In this document: one piece after another, positions 1 to 12,120 of the stretch
Numbering within the stretch: position 1 is the stretch's first letter
Layout of the letters: every line of letters begins with the position of its first letter
Made by a program: the position numbers and the translations under genes
The notes under the pieces: model-generated
Database searches by the model: none
Told to the model about the DNA's origin: nothing
The model's input: the letters and a program-made list of their open reading frames with translations, nothing else
Assembly (NCBI GenBank): GCA_005408345.1
Contig: SEMN01000354.1
Coordinates: 186,001 to 250,000 of the forward strand
Length of the DNA stretch: 64,000 nt
Reading direction: 5' to 3'
DNA from: Macquaria australasica
Lineage: Eukaryota; Chordata; Actinopteri; Centrarchiformes; Percichthyidae

Positions 1-295
1 ACATGCTAAACAGCAAACCTAGTTAATATATCAAATGTCCCCTGTACCATCACACTTATCATGTGTGATGGAGAAATCTAAACAATATTTCTGGTACAAT
101 GTAGTGTCTCCAAGAATTTGTTTTTGCAAGTTGAAGATGATGCTAATCCTCAGCTGACAACAGCCATGTGTTGATGGACAAAAAGTTTGTTTTGGTGCCG
201 TTATCTCATTTCTGTTCTAGCCAGTTGACATGCAAAGTGCAAGGTCTAATAGCAGGCCGTCATTGATGTTCTTTTTCCCCCTCTTCCCTCTTCAG

Positions 296-2148
296 AGGCA
301 GTGCCTAATGGGAATGGCTCGGCTTTCAGGAGCCTACACATGCAGCAGAGCGATAGCTCGTCCTCAGAGGAGCTGTCAGTATCAGGTAAGACGCGCAAGA
401 CACACAAAATTGCCTTTTAACATTAGTTACCAGCTAAGTCCTGGAAAAATCTGTCTGACTGACTGGCTAGTTTTTCTATCAAAGTGGCTGGTAGATTAGA
501 CGACTGTCCATCATTTTAGGCACTTTAGGGGCCTGCAATAAACAGTGGCTGGTGTTTGATCCCCAGATTGACAGATGCTAGCAAATATAAATGTAGAAAG
601 TGTTAGTTAGAAGATGTCTATATTTGAAACCTTGCATAGTCACAGAGAAACCCATTATTTGCTTTTTAATCATAATGGTTTTACTGATTATTAAGAGAAT
701 TTTTTCAGTTTGCTCATTGCTTCATTTTGCATCTCACTCTCCGCAATCATCTACAAAATATGCAACATATTGTGCATAAGTAAAAATTTGCCATAAAATA
801 AAGGTACAACCTACCAACATGAGAACCTTCATCTTCAAGCTATCTTTACATTTCCTTTTCCTGGTTCAGGTGGATCGTGGGTTTGGAATGTGACAGAAAA
901 GGCCAAGTCCCTGCTGGTTCAGAGAGAGGCCAGCACCCTCAACACTCTACTCTTCATTTACTTGATTTTGTGAGTAGCACTTCCTCTCTAGTATGTTCTG
1001 CCTTCTCCTCTCTCCCTCCCTTCTTCCTTTTTAATCCAATGCCTTATCTTCCTATGTGATAATGTAAATCTGCTTCTCACTGTCGAAGTCATACTCCTTA
1101 AATGAAAGCGTGAGGAATTTCAGAAACCTGCCCTGGTACTAACAAACTAGATGATCTTGTAGGTTCTCATTACGTAATAGAAAATCCAAGCTTGCCAAGT
1201 TTTAGTGTTTCTGCAAACCGGTTTTTGATGTACAACATTCCCTTAAACTGTATTTTAACCCATTAGTTAAGCCTAATGCCGCCTGCTTAAAATAAGTAGA
1301 CCTCCAGTTTGAGGGGTTGTAAACGGTAATGTTTATTGGCAGAGCAGTTTATTGATATGCAAGTATCACATGCAGTCCTTTTTTAGTGCCCTTTAAAAGG
1401 ACTATAAAAATATATCCATTAATCAAGTATTTAGCTGTTGTTGGTTGTCCATGTACCTGCAATAAGCTCACATCATTAACCTTTATCACAGTGAATAAAT
1501 AGGCAGGAAAAAGGCAATAAATGTGACCTGTCAATTTATTTTTATTTTATTGTATGTTACAGGGTTGTGCTGCTGCTGCTGTCTTCTGGCTACATTGGTT
1601 TACGTATTGTGGCCCTGGAGGAACAGCTGACATCCCTAGGGGCATTGCCTGAGTTCACTTTACAGAGCGGGTAAGAAGTGTTTTTTTTCCAACAGCAGTT
1701 CTGCCTCACAACTACACCGTGCCATTAAAGACAAATTCAGTAAAATCAGCCTTATTTGTGCCCAGACACTCCTCCATATTACGTGTTACTGCCTCTTGGT
1801 GGTCAGTGTTGTGTGCTTAGTAAGAGAGAAAGAAAAAAATAAATAACAAGGTTAAGAGGTTTTCATGCCAATAGGAATGTTGCAAAAAAGTATACATGAC
1901 TGTTATGATGTTGTTCTTAGGTATGTTTGCAGAATATAGTTATCTACATTAATATTCCCTTCAATCTGGTGTTTACTCTGTTGCATAATTGGCTTTCTCT
2001 TTCAAGGAAATGGGGCAAATGAATTCCTGTAATAGGTGCAGTCTCGCTGCCAAGTAACAACTTACTGTTGGGTGTGTATTTAGTTTCACTTTTGATATGC
2101 TGCTCTCAACTGGTTCCCTCTTGTCTTTTCAGGTACCAAGACACATAA
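296..2148 (+). CDS. GRAMD2A/GRAMD2B-like GRAM-domain protein, C-terminal part (partial gene)
   Basis: Four phase-consistent exons, 296-385, 870-969, 1563-1670 and 2133-2148, encode about 104 C-terminal residues. The order is a polar Ser-rich stretch (SDSSSSEELSVS), an amphipathic part (WVWNVTEKAKSLLVQRE), one hydrophobic membrane segment around LLFIYLILVVLLLLSSGYIG, and the tail LRIVALEEQLTSLGALPEF ending YQDT-stop. GRAM-domain proteins of the GRAMD2 group carry an N-terminal GRAM domain that binds membrane lipid and a C-terminal segment anchored in the ER at ER-plasma membrane contacts. The LEEQLTSLG tail after the membrane segment is what recalls this group. The GRAM domain would lie left of position 1. 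All joins keep frame (phases 1, 2, 2). The first exon could instead start at 298. I cannot separate GRAMD2A from GRAMD2B, and another tail-anchored family is possible. Confidence 0.6.
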
Positions 2149-4415
2149 CACTCAGCGACTGAAGTAGAGATTGGTTGACTCATGACTGGAGGATTATTTT
2201 GGCCTCTTCCAGCACAAGACGCCGCGGGAGAAATTGCATGTACTCGGACTGTGCTCCCAACATGGCCTTCGCTGTTGGCTAGAGGAAAAATGGCCAACCT
2301 GTGCAATTTCAGAGACAACTTGTTAACTTGAAGGGCTATACTTCCTGCTAGTGCAGTAGACAAACGGTCATGCCACGACTTAGCCACACAGAGGCGAGCC
2401 AAAATGCATACACACACTGCCTGGTTGCAGCGTGTCTGTCATTCAAACCAAAGCCAAACGGCTTTAACTTAGCAATGTGCCACACTAGCCAAGTTGACGG
2501 TCACTTTCCTGACAGAAACTGCTCCGCATCTGTGAACTTATGTTATCCATTGTCCTTCATATACATACTCTTCTCCCTGAGCATGCAGTCTGAACAGGGC
2601 TATACCAATCAGCATTAGCCTGCTGTAGTGCTTGTTATTGCACCTCAACACCAGAGACTATGCATAGCCAAAGATGCACACAGTGCACGTCTTTTGCATA
2701 ACTGCACGGAGATGACTTTTAAATGATTTTCTATCTCTTATTTACCCTTCCATTTATCAGCCGTATATACAAATCTGTCTCTGTCAGTCAAATCAGTAAC
2801 TTGTCGGGTACTACTCTTTGAATTATCTTCCTTATCAGCTGTGGGTTGAAATGATGATTGCTGAAATCTCAAAATCCGATCAGCCCATGGAGGCTTGATA
2901 CTCTCCTGATGGTCAAATCCTTTCTCTCTTTCTCCAACCAGCAATGATTGCAGTACTACTTTCCTCGTCTTTGGCATGATTTAAACCCATATAATGATCA
3001 ATGCTCGGAGGTTATTTTTCCCTGCAGTCTCAACTGGATGAATGCATCATCAATGCACAAATTTAGTACAGTAGGATATGAAGAAGTTGTCTCAGAGGCA
3101 TCGATGTGTTTGTGTACGACTTTTCTACGACTTTGGTCTTCAAAAGTAGATTTAAAATCTGTCTGGTTCAGATGTCTTTTGATGTACTGTTTACCAGGAC
3201 ACATTATGTTAAAAGTACAAACCTCTAGGCCTCTTGAAGACAAAGTGGCATTTCTAGATTTTTCAGGTTATTGAAAGTAGCACCAATAATGTATTTCTAA
3301 TGTTCATGCGCGTGTCTGCAATGTCGACACTTGACTGATACTGTATATGCATTCTCACTCTTGTCACCCGAAGGGGAGAATTTACAACCACACTTGCTGT
3401 AAGGTCTGAGTTTTCAACAGCAAAACAAGTGGTCCCAAAAAGAAATTTCAATATGCAAGAAGTTATTATGCATGGCAAAATGTAATTTATCTTTGTGTGC
3501 TGTTTTTAAATGGAGCTTGCTGTTTGTGGGGAAGAAATTGTGTAAGAAGAAATAAACAAAATACATCAGACGTGAGTGAAAGGAACAGCTCAAGCGAGCG
3601 AGCGCACTTTAACAAATGTGTTGTGCCTGTCACGATCCAAGACTTCATGTTTGGATTGAGAAGAAATGGCAAAGCAGGCGTTCTGTGGTATCTGACGGTG
3701 CTAAGACCTTTTTTTTTAAAAAAAAGAAAGAAAAAAAAAGTTTTCACTCAGGGGTGGTGGGTACTGCCTGCCCACGTGGTTTTAGGTTGTCATCTACTCC
3801 TTTGTCATTTCAAAGTCTAGTGCTCGTGATGGAGTTCACATTCTGTACATCCTGGCTTTGGTGGTTTCTCAAATGTCCCTTTGAGAAAAAACACTGACAT
3901 AACTGATATACTGATATAACTATTCAGCCTCTCAGAATGCTTGCTCCCCCCCCCCCCCCCCATGACCCTTTTTTTAAACTGACCTAACAATGCATATCCA
4001 CACCACCACCACATCTTAATAATTTAACATCACCCTTGCTGTAGAAGCTCTTCTTGACGAGGTGTAGCGAGTGGGTTTACTTTTGCTACATTCTGTTTCA
4101 AGATAGTCACATTCTCATGTTTAGCTAAGGTTTTTGTCAACATGCCATATACAGTACTGTCAGTAATTATAACCCCCCACCAGGGGGTAGCACACATCCA
4201 CTGTCCTTGAATGGACTCAATGCAAGAATCTCAATGATAAGGGCAGTATTTGTGTGGTTTTGCACTACTCAAAGTGTTGTAAATAATTTTGTATCAGTTG
4301 TTAATGTCCTTAATTCTACTATGGTCCTATATATTTATTTGCATTCTGTGTAATTCAAAGTAGTCTCTGTGAGATGGCTTTGCTATTGTTAAAAAATAAA
4401 TCAAATGTTTGCGAA
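2149..4415 (+). other. 3'UTR of the GRAMD2-like gene
   Basis: Non-coding sequence follows the TAA at 2146-2148. No other exon signal appears before a canonical AATAAA at 4395-4400. The stretch holds simple tracts (a poly-A/AAG run near 3717-3738 and poly-C at 3948-3961) but no convincing reading frame. The 3' end is inferred from the hexamer alone, so its length is uncertain. Confidence 0.5.
4395..4400 (+). terminator. Candidate poly(A) signal AATAAA for the GRAMD2-like gene
   Basis: This is a canonical hexamer in AT-rich sequence, about 2.25 kb after the stop codon and in the same orientation. Earlier hexamers could also be used. Confidence 0.45.
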
Positions 4416-5864
4416 GTAAATTATGTTTTGTGTATTTGCTGTTACTTATTGTTCCTACGCAAGACTTGATCAAATGGATGGAAAATTAACTTGATCAAGT
4501 AAAGTTTGGGAGTGGCACAGGTCAATTTGAAAGAAGTGAAAACGTTCACTAAACACATACCCATTTGCCTTTTACACCAATGTTTGTGAGGTTATACATA
4601 TACAGAAAGAAACTTAAAATCTTTATATTGAATACATTGACACTGAAACAAAATACAATGGCTGCAAAGTGTTTCCAGTGCAGATTATCCATGGTTAGAT
4701 ACCAGAAACAGACAGAAACCAGTTAAGAGTTTTGTCTAAATGTCTAATTTGATGGATTTGGGGAGCATCTGAGACAATAAGACTTTGTTGTATATATTAT
4801 CATTCATTCACCCCTGCCTGTGTCTAATGACCACATACACACAAACGTAGTGAATACTTTAATACTTATTTATACACTATGACTTTTGATATATTATTGT
4901 AATTATTACATCTGTAAAGAGTCTGTTATCCAGGTCATAGATGTTAGATAGATATTTAGAAGTGCAAAGTCAAAGGCAACTGTACTTGTAGATTTCTTGA
5001 AGACATTTCTCCTCTAATGCAAAAATATTCTTCAGTTCTGACCTGAAGAAATCAACATCTTCGAGCAATCTGCAGCAAGTCTAGTTGCCTTTGGACTTCT
5101 CGATATTATATTATCACCCATTTCTTTTGCTTCTTTTTTATTCTAAAGGCATACTTAGATTCTATCAATGACTTAGATTCCCCAGAGGGATCAATAGTTA
5201 AACTTCATCTACTATTAAATCTGCTCCTCCTGAGCTGATTGTGCTTCACGATTGGCTGTTTATTCCAAACCCTGCCTCATTCATGTAAATGAGCTTATAT
5301 AGTTGGGTTGGTTAAGGCCAGGGTCAACAGAGCCGACTCGTAATCGGTTTTTAAAAACCAGTCAGCCAGACTTTTCATTGTTAGGTGAATAAGTGAAACC
5401 AGATAACTCGGAGAGTGCGAGCTGAACTCACTTTGTGAAACAGGCCTTTTCTTGCACCAGTGGTGTTTTGTGCCTCCTGTATGTGGCATAAGACCACCAT
5501 CTAGTGGAGAACCTCTTATACACAGTCATCGCTGTAGAAAACTACACTACATTTAGAATGGAGATTTTAATTTTCATCAGTGGCCCCCACACCACCCAAT
5601 GAATTTTATAGGAAGTCCTTCGGTGTTTTAGCAAAATCAGTGATAGTTCATGTGTTATTTCATTCAGTGAAATTAAAAGTAGTATTATGATGAAATGTTT
5701 CTCACTTTCCATTGTTTTGTCTATACCTAGAGACAATAAAAAATGTTTTAAAACAGAATTAAAAAAAAAAAAAGATCAGTGGACTAACAAATGATTGTTT
5801 CTCTAGGATTGTATGGTCTGGTGGTCCAGTTCATGATAAGGTGTGAGAAAGTTTGTTCTAGGTG
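4416..5864. other. Intergenic stretch without a recognised gene
   Basis: AT-rich sequence without an exon I recognise. A TATA-like TTATATAG lies at about 5294, with an inverted CCAAT motif (ATTGG) about 45 bases upstream. These could be a core promoter for the small plus-strand reading frame at 5865, but that is speculative. A poly-A run at 5759-5773 follows an AATAAA at about 5735. Confidence 0.4.
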
Positions 5865-6205
5865 ATGTATGGCGTCAAACTAGCTGACCTGCCAATTATC
5901 CCCGAAAAAAGGTAAGATGTTTTCTTAATGTTGGGGTCAAGATTAAAAGAAATAATTGTTGTCAGTGAATCAGAGATGCAGTGAAACCACACAGGAGTGA
6001 TTTCTATTTATTCCATTCTAGGTACTCAAAAGCAGCTGTGACATCCATTGCAACAGTCCCCGAGCTAATCGGTGGATTTATCTTGTTCAGCTGTCCGGGT
6101 TATTTGAAGGAGGAGGTTCTGCAGTGGTCCGCTGGTAAGCACAGAGCTGAAACACACCTGAAAGAAACCAACATGGTAAACTCCAAATGTAATAATATAG
6201 TTTAA
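5865..6205 (+). CDS. Unidentified two-exon reading frame, 76 codons (tentative)
   Basis: The ATG at 5865 opens a frame that runs to an AAAAAAG/GTAAGA donor (exon 5865-5911). After a 110-bp GT-AG intron it resumes in the same frame at 6022 (acceptor TTCCATTCTAG) and continues to a TAA at 6203-6205. The product would be 76 residues starting MYGVKLADLPIIPEKR. It has a moderately hydrophobic central part (ATVPELIGGFILFSCPGYL) and a polar C-terminus. A second donor, GCTG/GTAAGC at about 6134, could extend it to further exons. I recognise no family. The strand is opposite to lim2, and the frame would lie just beyond the 3' end of that gene. It could be a novel small gene, a relic, or chance. Confidence 0.25.
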
Positions 6206-6780
6206 TTCTTAAATGGCATACCCATCATTTAAAAAAAGTCTCACTATAACCAATAATTGTTGTCAAAGAGAAGCACATTTTTGTTACTATGGAAGTTGTG
6301 GATCATTGTTAGTTATGTATTATTATTTTGAAGACTGACATTTTCATATCCTACACATAGTGGCTTTAAATATTTGAATTACTATAAAACAAGAAAAGAA
6401 GACATTTTAAAATGTTGCTTATTTCGGAGCCCACTAATGCAGAGCAATAGGCACAGGCTGAATTAATTCATGCCTCTGGGTTGCTGTGTAACCATCTAAT
6501 CTGAGGTGGTTTTGACACTGCACAACATGAAGTGTGATTTTTGATAGATCCCACATGCACAATGCAGTATTTGGGACAACCCCTTAAAGTGTGTGTTTAC
6601 TCAGAGTATGGAGATCCATTGTTAGTGACAAAAGAAATGTGCAACGTTACAGTGCACACTTTTGGATACTCTTATCCAGGCAGCTGACAATGATTGCAGT
6701 TTCTTCAGTTCACTCACAATAAACATTTTTTTTGCAAAATAAATAAACAAAAGACATAAAAAAATAAAAACAGTAAATAC
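6206..6780. other. Presumed last intron or 3' region of lim2; nothing else recognised
   Basis: AT-rich sequence. The last lim2 coding exon (about 20 codons) should lie here or further left on the minus strand. I could not identify it, because the C-terminal tail is short and poorly conserved. Confidence 0.35.
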
Positions 6781-6915
6781 CTGCTGCAAAAGCCAAAATA
6801 ATGGCCACCCAGCCGATGATGTAGGACCAGGAAAAGCGCCAGTCCAAGAAGCGTTTGCCGAAGAAAGTGACAGTCACTCCGGTGTAAATTGCCAAAGCCA
6901 GCAGAGCAAGAAAAC
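6781..6915 (-). CDS. lim2: lim2 coding exon 3
   Basis: 135 nt, phase 1 to 1. It encodes the third and fourth membrane helices, including the highly conserved IYTGVTV and DWRFSWSYI blocks. The donor reads GCAGCAG/GTATTT. Confidence 0.85.
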
Positions 6916-8289
6916 CTGAGAATGGTGGGTGAGAGAAAACTTTAAAAATCCACTTAGTAAAACATGAAAAAAAAGCAGACCAGATACTTGTAAGAAAATC
7001 CAACCTATATAACTTCTCAACACATAGTTATCCATCAAAGCATGGCACAGCTTTTTGAGCATCTAATGACCTAAGAATAGCCTCTGTTGTAAGTCGAATG
7101 CAGGGAAAATGGCAACCATAGCAACATGTTTTAGCAACCGACTGTAGAAATCACTGCAACTACTCTGCAATCTTATAATCACTCTGCCTCTTAAGAAGTA
7201 CAATCAGGTTTATTATATAACAGGGCAGTCTCTCTAACCACCAGGTCCCACTGTAATTGTGTGTGTTATACCTGACAGGACCAGGGCGATGCCGCCTGTA
7301 CGGACCCTCCTGTTCTTGGTGCCATTAGTGAAGGCGCTCAGGCCGAGCACCACGCCGGCGAAGCAGCTCAGCACCGCCAGCAACATGAAGGCCCGTGTGG
7401 CATCCCAGAAGGCTGGACACAAAAAGGTCAGGATCACATACACATCAACAGATACTTACACTTTTACTTACTTACAATTTGTAAAAATACTGGTATTTTA
7501 GTTTGCATGCTGGCATTTTTATGTTTATGTCAAGAGAGTTCCTCTGCATTATTCCGTCGGGAATTAATATCGACTATTTGATTTATTATGGAGAATTTTC
7601 TGCTGAGTCTTCCTTCAGTCTGCTCATTTTTTTTCTTATTCTTTTCTTCCAAACACTATTGGTACCATTTTGTGTTTAGTCTTTAGACAGCCTAAAACAT
7701 AAGACTAGAAAATTTGTCTAGGAAAGTGTAATGTGATTTGTTTTGCAGAAGTTACCAACAAGTTGTTGGTTGTTTTCTGGATAGACCAGTTTGCTGACAA
7801 ATCTGCATGATATTGGTCTTTGATTAAAAAAAAATGGCTATGCTGTCAGTGAGTCTGACATCAATTGATTTCATATTTACAGTGTAAATGGTCAATAGGA
7901 CACTGGATTTGATCAGATTGTATAAATTAATGTGTTATGATTATAATTCATTAACATTCTGAGAGAATAATGTCCTAAGAAACACCCAATTGACCACTCG
8001 TAATGTTGAAAATGGCTAGATTTAGACAGAGCAGTTGGCCTGGCAGCTTGAGTCCAAAACATATATTTTGGAAACTTAGTCTTGTCCAAATGCCACCTCT
8101 GAACTACTCACCTACAGTTATGGTGTGGGCATGGCATTTGTGGTTGATGCAGAACCTCCAAAGCCCCTGATTGGCGGAGCTACCCGAGTATCGATACTGC
8201 ATCCAGAAGTCTGTTGCCGTAGAAACGATGAGAAGCACGAGGGCAGCCAGACCGCAGAGCGTGCCTCCTCCCGCCAAAGTATACAGCAT
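6781..8289 (-). CDS. lim2: Lens fibre membrane intrinsic protein (MP19/MP20), last exon not located
   Basis: LIM2 is a four-pass membrane protein of the PMP22/EMP/claudin superfamily, abundant at lens fibre cell junctions. Three exons (8289-8112, 7412-7272 and 6915-6781, all phase 1) encode 151 residues starting MLYTLAGGG. The first membrane segment is LCGLAALVLLIVSTATDFW. The first extracellular loop has the family signature (QGLWRFC, then NHKC). The later part contains LALAIYTGVTVTFFG and DWRFSWSYIIGWVA, which closely match mammalian LIM2. The length plus a tail of about 22 residues gives the usual size of about 173. The start codon sits where the LIM2 start is expected. The C-terminal exon was not found. 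Fish carry several lim2 copies and I cannot say which this is. Confidence 0.85.
7272..7412 (-). CDS. lim2: lim2 coding exon 2
   Basis: 141 nt, phase 1 to 1. It encodes the FWDATRAFMLLAVLSC segment (second membrane helix), aligned with WNATRAFMILSAL of LIM2. Confidence 0.85.
8112..8289 (-). CDS. lim2: lim2 coding exon 1
   Basis: Contains the start codon, the first membrane segment and the GLW-C-C loop signature. The donor reads GTAG/GTGAG, phase 1. Confidence 0.8.
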
Positions 8290-11200
8290 CGTGGAGAAGC
8301 TGGGGGAAACGCTGTCCTCCTACACATTCAGCAACTGTTCAGGGAAGAGAGGACAGGGTAGAGAAAGAAGCTTCATTTAGACCTCATACGCAATTATTTA
8401 CTTATTGATCCCCTGAATGGATGCTTTAACATTTACTGAGTCAGGTTATCCATGTAAATAGTTTCCCATCCTGTTTTAGAAGCATTTTATTCTGTCCATC
8501 AAGCTAATTGGCTGTCGATGGTTTTCAAAGTTCTCTTTGTGGTGGACTCCTGAGTGCAGATGCTGAACTAAAAATGCATCAAGCTATAATACAGTACACT
8601 GACATGGAGACACTTTAGCCAAAGATATCCATTATACATCACTATCTATGTCCGCTCAAGATAACAAAGGTCATGTTTCCTTGCCAGTTCCACACTCCAG
8701 TATACGACCTCTCTCCCATCCTTCCATATTCAAATCAGGCACCTCGGTAATTGTAGGTCGGAGTGGTCATGACAGAACTTATTCAGCATCCTGGATGTGA
8801 TAGAGGTCTAAATCAGCAAAACATTTGTTATGGGAGGTGTCCATGATAGCTCCGCTGACCTGCTGAAAACCTGCTGCCTCTCTTGTGGTATCTGAGCCAG
8901 GTTTTGGCACACGTTGTAGTTTCAAAGCAGACAGAATAGATTGATCTGTTATACTGATAAAAACTCAATAACAAAATGCCCAAAAAGAAAACAGTTATTA
9001 CAGTTTAAAAACAATAGCAAGAGTCATTTTTCTGGTTTTGAAATATTACCAGATGATCTTTATTAAGCATTTTTGAAATGAACATGCCCGCACATTAGAC
9101 AAGAAAGTGAGCCATTCTTCAGTGATGCTGTCAAATTGGTCATTGCCAGCAAAGCACTTGAGCCAAACCGCTGTATGACAATAAGCTTGCCTATCAGGCA
9201 GTTCAGAGCCATTGTTCACCACTAATTCCCCTCTCTGCAACACAAACTAATCTTTCAACACTGAGCAACTGAACTGTCAGCAGTGTTGCTCTCTGTCACA
9301 CAGCCAGCAAACCAATGATTTCATACACTGATTACAACTCCCGTATTCCTCACTGCAGCTCTTAACCCCCCCCCAAATCCAAAAATCACATCCAAATTAG
9401 ACCTCTACATATGAATCCCAAAAGTGTCTCACAATGTTGTTCATTTTTGTCAAGAAACATGAAAAAACATTAGGGTCCCAAGCCTTGTTTGTTAGCTGTA
9501 AAGATCGTTTCCCTAGACAGAGGTCTCCAAACTTCCTCTTTTCTGTCTTTGTATTTCCGCTTGTTCTCCAAAAGCAGGTTGTCAGTTGTTGATTTGCCTT
9601 TTAAACCCTCAAAGAAAGTAGTATCTTCCTGGAAGTACAGTAAAAACAGGTTCTGTATAAGTTTTTTTTTCCTGATACCTCTGGTTTGGCCGGTGTCTCT
9701 CCAGGGTTGCTGGCTGTAACAGTGTGCGTATCCTTTTTAAGCCCTCTACCCCTGGCTCTCATTGTCCACCTCACAAAAGAGGGAATGATCGAGCGCAGCA
9801 TGTGAGTGATGGTAAACCCCCCACCCACCACCCACCACCACCACCACCCTTGCTCTCTTCTCTGCAGTTACCTCCATTCCTCTATCACCCCTCCGTCTCT
9901 CTAACCTCTTGCACTTTGTCTATCTCTCTTCGTGTCCTGCATGACTTTTCATTCCTCCCCTTCTTTTTTTTCAATTACTTTCTCCATGTTTTCTCAAAAG
10001 TATCTGATCATACCTGGCACCTAGAGCAAGTGCATCATGGGTTTCCTTTCTGCCAAAGGCCACGAATATGTCCCAACCCTGACAGTTTAGCTGCGCCAGT
10101 GATGGGAGTATGCAGGACAGGCATTAGCAGTCTTCTATGCAAAAGCAACATAGGCCATTTCCTAGAACAGAAAGCAAGCGTTTGTGCACCCTGCACCTTG
10201 CATATGTCTGCAACTTGTGTGCATGCAGAGGTATGTGTTTGTGTGGCCCTAACATGCTTTTTAAGCAAATAGTACACATGGAAATAAGAGCATATTTGAA
10301 TTTTTATTTTATGTATCTGTATTTATTCAAAAGCAAGAACAACATGTGGTAGTAGATAGACACTTTTTTTTAAATTATTTTAACAGTTTGAACCCCACTG
10401 ACTCCTTGGCAGTTCCATCATTACACATTTGTGTGCGCAAACATTGTTTAAAACCCACACAGGTTTCAAATGACACTGGAGGTATGCCATTGTGAGCCAC
10501 AGATCATGTAAAATAAGATGCATAATAGGATAAGCCATGACATACACTCTCTCCCACATCCATCAGGTTTCTCTATTAGGTGCTCAGTAAAAGTGAAGAT
10601 AAAATCAGATCTTTATTTGTAAAAAGTGCAAGATGTGACCAGATTTGTCATTTCACACTGTGCACTGAAGCAACATTCATATCTTTCAAGCGCCTCGTTA
10701 CCATTGTCTTGACTTTAGCCTGCAAACATTTTGTGTCATTTCTTTGGTCGTTTTGTTATAGGAGATAGATGTTGTCATTCTGAGACTGTCTATTTGCAAT
10801 ATATTCCATTTTAAAGTTAATTATATATCCCTAAACTTCCTCAAGACCACCCGCTCCTATCACCACTTAATCTCCATCTTTGTTTTAAAAATCTGGGTTG
10901 TTTTAGGGGCAACAACTACATACCTCATCACCTAATTTTTAATGTGATATGAGGAGCTGCACTAAGCTTTTTCTTTTACTGTGCTCATCTTTTGAAATGA
11001 CCCAGAATCTGCTTATTAATGAGCTAGCACTGTGAAGTCAAACATCAAATGCCAGAATCCACAAAAACAGGTTCCTAAAACTTCAGACTCAAAATGTACC
11101 TATTCCTTTACCCTAACACAACATTGAAATAAAAGTTTTTGTCTGAGACACATTCACAAATTACTTTGTTCACCACTGAAATTCCAAACCTGAACATAAT

Positions 11201-12120
11201 AATGTATTTTCAACATTTGTGTAAAGCGCTATTTACTCTCAATACTTCAATAGTAACAGACGTAGGGAAAAGCACTTTGGAAATGTATACAAGTGTGCAC
11301 AAATGCCAGTGGGTGATTATTTTCTGCATTACAGTGACATTACAATAATTTACAGATGACAAGGCCTATGAGAAAATATCAAAATAAATCTGCAAATAAA
11401 TAAATCTCAGTCAGTCCACACATCCAAAAATCTCTACAAATGTTACAAAAAGGCACATTATGATATGCATAACCAAACGTGGCTTCTTTCCACAACATAA
11501 AGAGCCCAGCTCACTGCTTCCTATAGGAACAGCAGTGCTTTATGTTGCTCCAACATCCCCTTTAAAGTGACCTTCATGTTTTGTACCATGTTCTGACTAT
11601 GGCTGACTAAAATGTAGTTTGGCATTGTGAGAAAGAACTAACTTGAAGGTGTGCTTGCAGTGAACTACTCGTGCCTTTCAGTGCAGGTATTATCAGTCAT
11701 CTCTATAGTCTAATTACATGTTTGTAGGCTCCAAAGGGTTCATCTTTATGCTCTACTTACAAAAGCCAAAAGCAGAAAGATATTAAGAGAACACACACAC
11801 GCACACCCTAAATAGGTACTGAATCTCACATGAATTCTGAATAGAAACATTAAAGCTCCATGTTTTCTCTTTTTACGGCATTTGCAAAATGTTATTAGTC
11901 TCCTTAAATTTGTTTTACTTTAATTACACTCAAACTGCAAAGCCAAATACAAACACATATTTTCAGAATGCTGCGTTTGCTTGCACATACTCACAAAGAC
12001 ATATACACTTGACATATAGACTTCTCAAGACTTTAAGTCATCTTTAAAGTGACCTCAAAAACATGTCTGTCACACAATTTATATATACACATATGCACAC
12101 ACAGCACACACATTCACACA
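8290..12120. other. Intergenic region between lim2 and wdr47, including the likely wdr47 3'UTR
   Basis: No exon recognised. There is low-complexity CACC/CCACC sequence at 9820-9850 and scattered AT-rich DNA. On the minus strand an ATTAAA-type hexamer lies at 11919-11924 and an AATAAA at 10612-10617. These are the first poly(A) signals I find downstream of the wdr47 stop, so the right-hand part of this stretch is probably wdr47 3'UTR. Long plus-strand reading frames near 9724-10272 are low-complexity and not gene-like. Confidence 0.5.

Noticed and set aside
3497..3897. Overlapping open frames on both strands of about 100 codons
   Set aside because: They lie in the 3'UTR of the GRAMD2-like gene, across poly-A/AAG tracts, and are not similar to any protein I know.
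5735..5773. AATAAA followed by a poly-A run, suggesting a retroposed gene end
   Set aside because: No coding or 3'UTR-like sequence upstream resembles a known gene, and no target duplication was seen. A simple A-rich tract is sufficient.
9724..10272. Long plus-strand open frame (about 180 codons) downstream of lim2
   Set aside because: Composition is driven by CCACC/CACC low-complexity and pyrimidine-rich DNA. There is no family resemblance, no splice context, and a competing frame is open on the other strand.
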